Assembly: GCA_016720635.1 (NCBI GenBank)
Contig: JADKKF010000009.1
Coordinates: 1-64,000 of the forward strand
DNA: 64,000 nt
Reading direction: 5' to 3'
Source of the DNA: Saprospiraceae bacterium
GTDB taxonomy: Bacteria > Bacteroidota > Bacteroidia > Chitinophagales > Saprospiraceae
The notes below the pieces were generated by a model, which did no database searches, was not told where the DNA came from, and worked only from the letters and a program-made list of their open reading frames with translations. Shown one piece after another: positions 46,126 through 54,156 of this stretch. Each line of letters opens with the position of its first letter. Position 1 is the first letter of the stretch. Position numbers and translations under genes: made by a program.

Positions 46126-48960
46126 ATGTCAAAATTGTTTACTCTTAAGTGTCGTGTTTGGTTTTATGCTTTGCTTTATTGCTGGTGTATTATATTTTGC
46201 ATTACGTGTACAGAGAAACAATCCAAGGTATCTAATTCAAAATCAAAAGAGCCTACTGCTTGGAGAGACAGCTTAGTGGCGAATGGAATTAAAAAAGATT
46301 TTGAAGGGGTGCAGCAATGGTCCAAAAAATTCGATTGGGCAGATATTTCGCTTGACAGCATTTCGATGAAGGCGGTTAAATATACAATCAGAGGGTTCAC
46401 TTTTACTCATAAATATGACGAAGGTATAAAATGGATCCAGGCGAACCAATACCAATTGGACACTTTGATTTATCATCCTATTTCGAAAGAACTATATTTC
46501 ATATTGGGTGAATTTTATGATTTTGCAGACAGGCCTTTTATCGCCATTGATTATTATCATAAATACATTCAAGCCTACCAGCAGTTTAATTTATTGGATG
46601 AAAAAACAATACGTCTAGCGCACAATTACTTGGGGTTATGTTATTTTATAGTAGGAAATCTGCGCCTCGCTTCGGATTGTTTTACGCAAGAAATGGAATG
46701 GACAAAAAAGATCTTTGGGCCTGAAAGCGACCAACTAGCTTCTAATTTGAACAATATGAGCGTCATCAAAAGGCACTTAAACGATACACTCGCTAGTAGG
46801 AAATCTATTGAAAAAGCCCTAGCTCTTAGGATAAAAATAGGTATTAAAGACAAAAACAGGTTGGGCAATTTGTATCAAAATCTGAGCAAAGCTCAGTTGC
46901 TTTCTGGACAGAAAAGTCAGGCGATGAACTCCATCAAAAAAGCAATCAACCTAAGAAATAATGCTCCCGAAAAGGATTCCACAGGGTTGTCTAGTGATTA
47001 TTTCGCTTTAGCACTCGTGCAAGAAGCTTTGGACAGACCAGATCAAGCCAAAATAAATTTAAAAAAGGCCTTATTTCTTTCGGAAAACGCACTTGGAAAA
47101 GAAGATGATGGCACTGTTGATTGCTTTGAAAAATTGGCAGAGCTTTACCTCAAAACCAATCAATTGGACACAGCAAATTACTATATTGAAGAAGTATTCA
47201 AATCACAAAAATACCTATCGCAAGATACATTGGTTGAAAGTTGGAAGAATTCTCAACGAATACTTTATGCTCTCCATCTACAAAACAAAATATTGAACCT
47301 CAAAAACAAAGATGTCCTTAAAATCAAAGATAATCTTAGACAAATCCTTCGTATCCTTGGCAAAACGATGGATCAATACTACACCATTTCAGCCATTTCT
47401 GAGATTACAAAAAAAAATCTAACCATCATCCAAGAATGTGTATCCATGTCGATGGATTTGCATCGAAAAACAAAGGATCCCGTGTATTTTGAATACACCT
47501 TCAATTTTATTGAAAATGCCAAAGCTTTAGAGCTTTTGGTAAAAACCTTGAACAATTTCAATCGTCTTCAAAATGTGCCCAAAGATATCGCACAACAAGA
47601 ATACGAAATGAACATAGCCATCAATAGAACAAAGGAATTATTCCATGCTAGTGCTCCGAATACATCCATCAAAGACAGCTTATTCAAGGTATTGAGTCAG
47701 CAAAATAATCAACTTCAAATTCTACAACGAAGGATTGCAACCAATTATCTCCGAGGCCCCTTGAAGGAAAGAAATCAATATTTTGATTTGGCTTCCATTC
47801 GGCAAGAAGCCACAAAACACAAGGCAACCATTGTTCACATTTTTTCTACGCCCAGCCAATATTATATACTTGGGATTGATGATTCCAATACACCAATTAC
47901 AAATACTTTTGCAAGGGACTCCGTCGATAAGCTAATTCATATTTGGAGAAAAAGCATTGAGGACAGTGGTATTAGGGGAATTGCAGTTGAGGGTAATTTT
48001 TCACAACCATATTTACTTCACAAAATTTTATTTCCTTCGAAAAATCCTACGACACGCAGCTTGATCATTTTTCCCTCAAATGCTTGGTTTTTAGTGCCGT
48101 TTGACGCGTTAAATCTTCAACTTAATCTAAACCCATCTGGTTATTATATTCACAAATACACCATCCAACTGGGCTACTCTCTCTCACAACACAAATTGTT
48201 ATCTTCAGAGCCTCAAAAAATCACCTCGCCTAGCATCTTCGCCATGGCTCCATCCGCCAATGAAGCCTCTCAACTAAACTATGAAGGCGAGCCGATACAC
48301 TTTTCAAAATTGCCAAACAGTCAACGTGAGATCAAAGCCTTGAATGATATCTTTGGGTCAAATGTCGTTAAAATGACATCAAAAAATCTCGATGCGATTG
48401 GCAATCAATTGACCATTTTGCATCTAGCGGCCCACGCCAAAGCATTTAAGAATGATCCTGAATCGTCCTTTTTATTGTTAAAAAATGGCAAAAATGAATA
48501 CTATCCTTTAAAGGCCAAGGACATTTATAACAAAATAATCCCTTCAGAGCTAACCGTATTGAGTGCTTGTGAAACAGGGACTGGAAGCATGGATCAAGTG
48601 GAGGGATGCTTGAGTTTATCCAGGGCGTTTTTCTTTGCGGGATCTAAATCAGTTGCCTCTTCATTATGGCAAATTAATGATGCTCAATCGGCCAAGTTAA
48701 TAGAGACATTCTATAGACATCTCCGCGAGGGGATGAACAAATATGAGGCCTTGCGCCAAGCAAAACTAGATTATATTTCTGATGCCCGAGCCATCCACAA
48801 AAGTCCATATTATTGGGCTTCACTGTCCTTGTATGGAGACGGAGCAGCCATTGCTGGCCCTTCGAGGTCTAAAGCATGGATCTGGTTATTCGCTATTGGT
48901 GGATTCGCTATTTTGACTTTGATTCTGTGGAGATTATTCAAGCAGTTAAGCCAAGACTGA
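46126..48960 (+). CDS. TPR-CHAT protease-like lipoprotein
   Basis: 944 residues. The N-terminal signal ends FCITC (lipobox). Residues about 60-400 hold several TPRs (NYLGLCYFIVGNLRLASDCF, NLSKAQLLSGQKSQAMNSIK). The C-terminal CHAT domain (caspase fold) has the catalytic pair in ILHLAAHAKAF (His near residue 766) and TVLSACETGTG (Cys near 811), then AFFFAGSKSVASSLWQ. A transmembrane helix follows at about 918-937 (AWIWLFAIGGFAILTLILW). CHAT-TPR proteins can be activated proteases; here the arrangement suggests an envelope-anchored enzyme. It is divergent from the REC-AAA+ gene with about 150 AT-rich bases between. Confidence 0.88.
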   Translation: MSKLFTLKCRVWFYALLYCWCIIFCITCTEKQSKVSNSKSKEPTAWRDSLVANGIKKDFEGVQQWSKKFDWADISLDSISMKAVKYTIRGFTFTHKYDEGIKWIQANQYQLDTLIYHPISKELYFILGEFYDFADRPFIAIDYYHKYIQAYQQFNLLDEKTIRLAHNYLGLCYFIVGNLRLASDCFTQEMEWTKKIFGPESDQLASNLNNMSVIKRHLNDTLASRKSIEKALALRIKIGIKDKNRLGNLYQNLSKAQLLSGQKSQAMNSIKKAINLRNNAPEKDSTGLSSDYFALALVQEALDRPDQAKINLKKALFLSENALGKEDDGTVDCFEKLAELYLKTNQLDTANYYIEEVFKSQKYLSQDTLVESWKNSQRILYALHLQNKILNLKNKDVLKIKDNLRQILRILGKTMDQYYTISAISEITKKNLTIIQECVSMSMDLHRKTKDPVYFEYTFNFIENAKALELLVKTLNNFNRLQNVPKDIAQQEYEMNIAINRTKELFHASAPNTSIKDSLFKVLSQQNNQLQILQRRIATNYLRGPLKERNQYFDLASIRQEATKHKATIVHIFSTPSQYYILGIDDSNTPITNTFARDSVDKLIHIWRKSIEDSGIRGIAVEGNFSQPYLLHKILFPSKNPTTRSLIIFPSNAWFLVPFDALNLQLNLNPSGYYIHKYTIQLGYSLSQHKLLSSEPQKITSPSIFAMAPSANEASQLNYEGEPIHFSKLPNSQREIKALNDIFGSNVVKMTSKNLDAIGNQLTILHLAAHAKAFKNDPESSFLLLKNGKNEYYPLKAKDIYNKIIPSELTVLSACETGTGSMDQVEGCLSLSRAFFFAGSKSVASSLWQINDAQSAKLIETFYRHLREGMNKYEALRQAKLDYISDARAIHKSPYYWASLSLYGDGAAIAGPSRSKAWIWLFAIGGFAILTLILWRLFKQLSQD

Positions 48961-48993
48961 TTACAATAATCATCATTTATTAAGAGAGAAAAA

Positions 48994-49120
48994 GCGTGAG
49001 TGATAGGAGTGGTCCACGCTCTTTTGTTGGGATTTATCCTAGTAAAGAGCGAGGAGTCTCGAAGAGACCAAAGCCACGCATAGCACGACCCACAAGCGAA
49101 GACGTGGGGCACGCCCAAAA
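48994..49120 (+). repeat. Intergenic hairpin repeat, copy 2 (ends CACGCCC)
   Basis: GCGTGAGTGATAGGAGTGGT at the left and GTGGGGCACGCCCAAAA at the right, with AGTCTCGAAGAGACCAAAGC inside as in copy 4. It lies between the CHAT gene and the tandem ddl. Confidence 0.65.
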
Positions 49121-49253
49121 CTAGTACCGACAATTAAAAAGCCATACAAACCTGTGTGGATTGGATTTGCTACAAACATGAGAAAAAAATCATATATTTG
49201 CCGTCAAGTGGGCAATATCGCCGACAACAAAAAGTAAGCGAAGGATTTACTAA

Positions 49254-51926
49254 ATGATAAAAATAGGCATTTTTTTTGGTGGAATTTCGAGGGAAAGAGA
49301 AGTCTCTTTTGCAGGGGGTAGAACCGTATTTGACAACCTGAACAAGTTGATTTTCGAACCCATTCCCATTTTTGTTGACTCATTTGGGCAGTGGATTCAT
49401 ATCGATTGGTCGTATCTTTACAAGGGTACGATTCGAGATTTTTATCCTGCACCTAGTCGCTTGAGCGCGTTAAAACTACCCATTCAAGTCTATGCTGAAA
49501 GTCTAGAAATGGAAAAAGGCATCGGATTGGACGCATTGGCTCAGGATGTTGGAACCAAAATAAACCCCAGTGATATCAGCCAGCTGATTGATATCGCCTT
49601 TCTAGCATTGCATGGAGAAGGTGGTGAAGACGGACAAATCCAGGGACTTTTAGAGTATTTTGGCGTTCCATATACGGGAAGCGGAATTCTCGCCTCGGCC
49701 ATCGGCATGGACAAGAGCGTCCAGAAAAAATTCATGCGGCTTGGGCAATTCGCTTGTCCACCCATGATTGAAATCAAAAGAAAAGATTGGACTTTGGCAT
49801 CCATGCAAAATATTTATGCAGAAGCAACACGGACTATTGGACTTCCTTTGGTAGTACGGCCAGCCAATCAAGGCTCTTCCATAGGGGTTTCAATCCTTAA
49901 AAAAGAAGATGATTTAGCACGATTTGAAGAATTGGTCAATCGAGCCTTTTTTAGGATAAAGGTGGATTTAAAAAATTGGAAAAACAAGTCCTTGTCTGAA
50001 AAGATACATTACCTTCAAGACATAACCGATTTAAGATCTGGGATTGGATTTCCTATGTATTGTGGCGATGCTAAGTACTACAATCCAGATGAATTGCTTC
50101 AACTTTTGGACACATCTAGTGAAAAAACAGAATATTTGACCCTTGATGGCTATCACAGCGAGCAAAAGGTAATCCTTGAAGGATTTATTGACGGGAAAGA
50201 GTTTTCGTGTATTGTACTCAGAAATGAACACGGAGAATCAACTGCGTTACCTCCCACTGAAATCATTAAAAAATCAGATGTTTTCGATTATAAATCCAAA
50301 TATCTGCCTGGTTTATCGCACAAAGAAACACCGATCAAGCTCCCGATGGAAACGATTGAAAAAATCAGGAAAGAGTGTGTCCGATTGTTCGAGTATTTTG
50401 AATTTAAAACTTATGCTAGGATAGATGGCTTTATCACAGCAGATGAGACCATCATATTGAACGATCCCAATACGACCTCGGGGATGATGCCTTCATCGTT
50501 TTTTTTCCATCAAGCGGCAGAGATTGGGCTTAATCCCTCTCAATTTCTTACATTTATCATAAAAAAATCGGTCCAAGAGCGCATTGACTCGAGCCTCTCC
50601 CCATCACAATTCAGACCCATCTTGAAGAAATTAGAAGAAATTCTTCAGCGGGTCAAAAGTACACTCACTCAAAGAAAGAAAATTGGCGTATTGATGGGTG
50701 GTTATAGTTTCGAGCGGCATATTTCTATGGAAAGCGGGCGAAATATTTTTGAAAAATTATCCAGTAGTAAAGACTATGAGCCCATCCCATTATTCCTAGT
50801 TGGGAACAAAGATGAACACAGATTTTTCAGGCTTCCTATACAACTTATGCTAAAGGATAATGCAGATGACATACGAACCAAGCTACTGAACTGGGAGCGA
50901 CATCCACTCCTAGATAAAATCCGTTTGGAATGTAAAGATTTGCTTGAGAACTACGCTGGAGAAGCCAATTTCGATCCCAAAGAATGGACCTATAAGGACT
51001 TTGCTGACCAGTTGAGCTTTGTCTTTATTGCCCTTCACGGTCGTCCAGGTGAGGATGGTACCATTCAGCAGTCGCTAGAAAAATATGGTATCCCTTACAA
51101 TGGTTCGGGGGTTAATACTTCTGCTACTACTATCAATAAATACGAAACCCTTCAAAAATTAAAGAAAGAAGGATTCTGTGTGGCGGATCAAGGTGTTTTC
51201 ACCAAGCAACAATACGTCCAAGACAGGGTCGTTTTTATACAAAAAGTACTAGATTCATTTAGTTTCCCATTTATCCTCAAACCCATAGATGACGGTTGCA
51301 GTAGTGCGGTTAAAATAATAAGAGACAGCGCATCACTGTCGGACTATTTGGATGCCATTTTTAGAGAAACAGAAGAAATAAATCCTGATCTCAGGCAGCG
51401 ACTAAAATTGGATTGGAATGAAGAATTTCCTGCAAAAAGCGAAATACTAGCCGAGACATTGATTGAGAAAGGCGATGCTAAGCATTTTTTAGAAATCACA
51501 GGCGGATTTCTTACACATCTAAATAATGGGGAACTGGTCTATGAGATGTTCGAGCCATCAGAAGCCTTGACTACGGGAGAGGTATTGAGCTTGGAAGAAA
51601 AATTCCTCGCTGGCGAAGGTCAGAACATCACGCCTGCTCGCTATGATAAAGACCCAGCAAGATCAAAAGAAATATCCATCAAGGTTCAAAAAGATCTTCA
51701 AAGGGCAGCACAAATATTAAATGTCGAAGGCTATGCACGTATAGATGCTTTTGTAAAAATTTATCCCGACGGCAAAGTGGAAACGATCATAATCGAAGTG
51801 AATTCTTTACCAGGTATGACGCCTGCGACTTGTATTTTTCATCAATCCGCATTGAACGGACATACCCCTTTTCAATTTATTGAAAAAATTATTGAATTTG
51901 GTATTCAAAGACATAAAATGAATTAA
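49254..51926 (+). CDS. Tandem-fused D-alanine-D-alanine ligase (two Ddl modules)
   Basis: 890 residues, twice the usual Ddl length. Module 1 (about 1-460) starts KIGIFFGGISREREVSFAGG and module 2 (about 475-890) KKIGVLMGGYSFERHISMES, both with ALHGxxGEDGxIQ (ALHGEGGEDGQIQG; ALHGRPGEDGTIQQ). Module 2 keeps the metal-binding IIEVNSLPGMTPAT; module 1 has ILNDPNTTSGMMPSS, lacking the Glu of E-x-N, so it may be altered or regulatory. The product joins two D-Ala for peptidoglycan. It lies one base from the PASTA gene, also cell-wall related. Confidence 0.88.
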   Translation: MIKIGIFFGGISREREVSFAGGRTVFDNLNKLIFEPIPIFVDSFGQWIHIDWSYLYKGTIRDFYPAPSRLSALKLPIQVYAESLEMEKGIGLDALAQDVGTKINPSDISQLIDIAFLALHGEGGEDGQIQGLLEYFGVPYTGSGILASAIGMDKSVQKKFMRLGQFACPPMIEIKRKDWTLASMQNIYAEATRTIGLPLVVRPANQGSSIGVSILKKEDDLARFEELVNRAFFRIKVDLKNWKNKSLSEKIHYLQDITDLRSGIGFPMYCGDAKYYNPDELLQLLDTSSEKTEYLTLDGYHSEQKVILEGFIDGKEFSCIVLRNEHGESTALPPTEIIKKSDVFDYKSKYLPGLSHKETPIKLPMETIEKIRKECVRLFEYFEFKTYARIDGFITADETIILNDPNTTSGMMPSSFFFHQAAEIGLNPSQFLTFIIKKSVQERIDSSLSPSQFRPILKKLEEILQRVKSTLTQRKKIGVLMGGYSFERHISMESGRNIFEKLSSSKDYEPIPLFLVGNKDEHRFFRLPIQLMLKDNADDIRTKLLNWERHPLLDKIRLECKDLLENYAGEANFDPKEWTYKDFADQLSFVFIALHGRPGEDGTIQQSLEKYGIPYNGSGVNTSATTINKYETLQKLKKEGFCVADQGVFTKQQYVQDRVVFIQKVLDSFSFPFILKPIDDGCSSAVKIIRDSASLSDYLDAIFRETEEINPDLRQRLKLDWNEEFPAKSEILAETLIEKGDAKHFLEITGGFLTHLNNGELVYEMFEPSEALTTGEVLSLEEKFLAGEGQNITPARYDKDPARSKEISIKVQKDLQRAAQILNVEGYARIDAFVKIYPDGKVETIIIEVNSLPGMTPATCIFHQSALNGHTPFQFIEKIIEFGIQRHKMN

Positions 51927-51927
51927 A

Positions 51928-52908
51928 ATGGCTACAAACACAAAACAAACTGGTTCATTTTTCAAATCTTCATATTTTTGGAAACAGCTTGGCTTTATCA
52001 TATTGACCTTTGCCTTGATCATTTTGATCGTTGGGTTTACTTTAAAACTCTTCACCAAGCATGGGCAAAGCATTGGCGTACCCAATTTGGTGGGAAAGTC
52101 AATAGAAGATGCTGAAGATATAACAGATGACCTTGGATTGGATATCGAGGTTATCGATTCAGTATTTATGGTTGGCAAAAAGCCCTTTGAAGTCATCAGG
52201 CAATATCCAGAAACAGGAGTCAATGTTAAGTCTGGCAGGGTTGTATATGTATCCGTAACTAAAGAAGTGGCTGATAAAATTCCGTTGAGCAGATTGCCTA
52301 TATTATACGGAAAATCATACGAACGCAAGAAAAAAGAACTTGAAAATGGTTTTGAAATAAAATCAAAGATAGTAGCCCATCAGTTTGATGCGGGTCCTCC
52401 AGGCTTCATCCTAGCAGTTATTTACGAGGGTGATACGATCATCAACTCAGCTTCCAGGAGGTTGGAAGTCATGATTCCTAAGGGTGGGACGTTAGAGTTT
52501 GTCGTATCCAAGCCCGATGGTGGAGAGGTTCGTATTCCTGATTTGGTATGCAAGACTTTGGATGAAGTAGAATTTTTCCTCAGCACCATTTATATCGATC
52601 CAGAATACTCAGATGTAGATCTGGTCAATAAAAACCCCAAAAGATCCCTTTATGTTGCTAGCCAAAATCCTTCAGCTGGTAGCCAAATGATAATGGGAGA
52701 AAAAGTACACTTAACTGTTAGCACTTCTAAGCCTGCAATTTGCGTAGCCGTAGATGAACCCATTGCTAAAGACAAAATTAATGAAGAATCGAAAATAGAA
52801 CCAAAAACTGAATCTAAAAAACCGGAGAAGAAAGAAGTCAAAACAGAGATAAAAAAGCCTGAGGCCAAAAAACCTGAAATCAAAAAACCGGAGAAGAAAG
52901 TAGAATAA
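51928..52908 (+). CDS. Membrane-anchored PASTA-domain protein
   Basis: 326 residues. A transmembrane helix lies at about 18-42 (LGFIILTFALIILIVGFTLK), then about three PASTA units (GVPNLVGKSIEDAEDI; the second from about 120; VRIPDLVCKTLDEVEFFL). The last 45 residues are a Lys/Glu/Pro repeat (KKPEKKEVKTEIKKPEAKKP). PASTA units bind peptidoglycan-type ligands. No kinase or transpeptidase domain is attached. It directly follows tandem ddl and is probably co-transcribed. Confidence 0.88.
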   Translation: MATNTKQTGSFFKSSYFWKQLGFIILTFALIILIVGFTLKLFTKHGQSIGVPNLVGKSIEDAEDITDDLGLDIEVIDSVFMVGKKPFEVIRQYPETGVNVKSGRVVYVSVTKEVADKIPLSRLPILYGKSYERKKKELENGFEIKSKIVAHQFDAGPPGFILAVIYEGDTIINSASRRLEVMIPKGGTLEFVVSKPDGGEVRIPDLVCKTLDEVEFFLSTIYIDPEYSDVDLVNKNPKRSLYVASQNPSAGSQMIMGEKVHLTVSTSKPAICVAVDEPIAKDKINEESKIEPKTESKKPEKKEVKTEIKKPEAKKPEIKKPEKKVE

Positions 52909-52910
52909 AT

Positions 52911-53882
52911 TTATAATCTCCAGCGGTTAGCCAATATGATGATAAGACCGACAAAGGCTGGAAGGATCAGATTGATCATCCAAATCCCAAATGTAGCGGC
53001 AGCGACGCTCAGCGCATTGGCCCCAAACAAATTAAACAAAAAAATGGCGATTTCACCCCTTGCCACCAACCCCATGATGGGCGGTAAGGGTAGTCCAGAC
53101 TGAAACAAATACACTGCCCAAATGATGCTAAACATACTAACCCAACTTATATCGACGCCAAAGAACTTTAGTAACATAGCGAACTGGAAACTATAGACTA
53201 GAACTCTTAGCATAGCCCACGCGATAAGCTTCAACATTATCCCTGTCTCAAAATGCAAAACAGGCCGAAATCGACCCAAAATTTCTCTCAATTTCGAATG
53301 TTGGATCATTTTTCTAGCAAAATCTTCAATTATCTTGGCATTAAAAAATAAAAATCCTATCAAAAATAAAACCATCAGGCCAAGTCCTACAAAAGTCCAA
53401 GAAAACCATGTGGGTAAATTACCTTTAACATTTATCAAATACAAGGTTCCTACCCAACCCAAAATCCAAATGCAATACAACTGTGCCAAACTCGACACAA
53501 AAGAGGCCGACACAGAAAGCCATCTGTCTTTGGTCTCAACAAACAAAACCTTACCTGCATACTCCCCTATCCGAGCCGGTGTCACAGATGCCATGGCTAT
53601 TCCACTCATAATACTTTGAAAGGTCCTTTTCCAGCTTATTTGGGTACTGGACGTCATCAACAGTCGCCATTTGATGGCCTCTAAAGTCCAGTTTATGGGC
53701 ATCAGAATCAAACAACCCCAAAACCAATTCAATGAAGATGTTTGCCACCGATCTGTAAATTCGAAGTAAAGTATGTCAAAGTCGTGACGAAATAGGGTTT
53801 GCTTTAATAAAATAAAACAAAACAATAATACCAATATAGCCTTCAATACTATCTTCAAAATATTATGAATACCTCTGATCAA
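52911..53882 (-). CDS. Lysylphosphatidylglycerol synthase TM-region/flippase-like membrane protein
   Basis: 323 residues with about eight hydrophobic segments. TPARIGEYAGKVLFVE is the conserved loop of the PF03706/UPF0104 family, and SGLPLPPIMGLVARGEIAIF the second. The family includes the membrane part of MprF and related lipid-handling proteins; no catalytic aminoacyl domain is fused here. The gene is convergent with the PASTA gene with only two bases between stops. Confidence 0.82.
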   Translation of the reverse strand: MIRGIHNILKIVLKAILVLLFCFILLKQTLFRHDFDILYFEFTDRWQTSSLNWFWGCLILMPINWTLEAIKWRLLMTSSTQISWKRTFQSIMSGIAMASVTPARIGEYAGKVLFVETKDRWLSVSASFVSSLAQLYCIWILGWVGTLYLINVKGNLPTWFSWTFVGLGLMVLFLIGFLFFNAKIIEDFARKMIQHSKLREILGRFRPVLHFETGIMLKLIAWAMLRVLVYSFQFAMLLKFFGVDISWVSMFSIIWAVYLFQSGLPLPPIMGLVARGEIAIFLFNLFGANALSVAAATFGIWMINLILPAFVGLIIILANRWRL

Positions 53883-53911
53883 ATTTCAAATTTATAGCTT
53901 TTGTATAAAAT

Positions 53912-53948
53912 AAAAAAGGCCACTTCGAAATGAAGTAGCCCGTGTAAT
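53912..53948 (-). terminator. Rho-independent terminator downstream of an OMP remnant
   Basis: GGCCACTTC and GAAGTAGCC form a stem; on the minus strand a T-run (CTTTTTTATTTTA) follows. It lies just downstream of the degraded minus-strand barrel fragment. Confidence 0.65.
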
Positions 53949-53964
53949 ATACTGTGTATTTCTA

Positions 53965-54039
53965 TTAAAATCTATATCCTACTGCAAGTTTTCCAGTTCC
54001 ATCTATATTAACTAATGGAAATCCGTTTAATTCCGTTGA
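53965..54039 (-). pseudogene. Outer-membrane barrel C-terminal remnant
   Basis: On the minus strand 24 codons read STELNGFPLVNIDG, then TGKLAVGYRF and a stop. The final aromatic (YRF) is the usual last beta-strand of an outer-membrane barrel. A TGA lies immediately upstream in frame. Only the tail of a lost gene and its terminator remain. Confidence 0.4.
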
Positions 54040-54156
54040 TCAAAATACCTAACCCATAAATTTTTAAATTTTTAAATTTTTAAATCAAATTTTGCCATGC
54101 TTTAATTTATTTCTTTTTTTCAAGAAAATAAAAATAAAAAATTCCAACTTTACACC

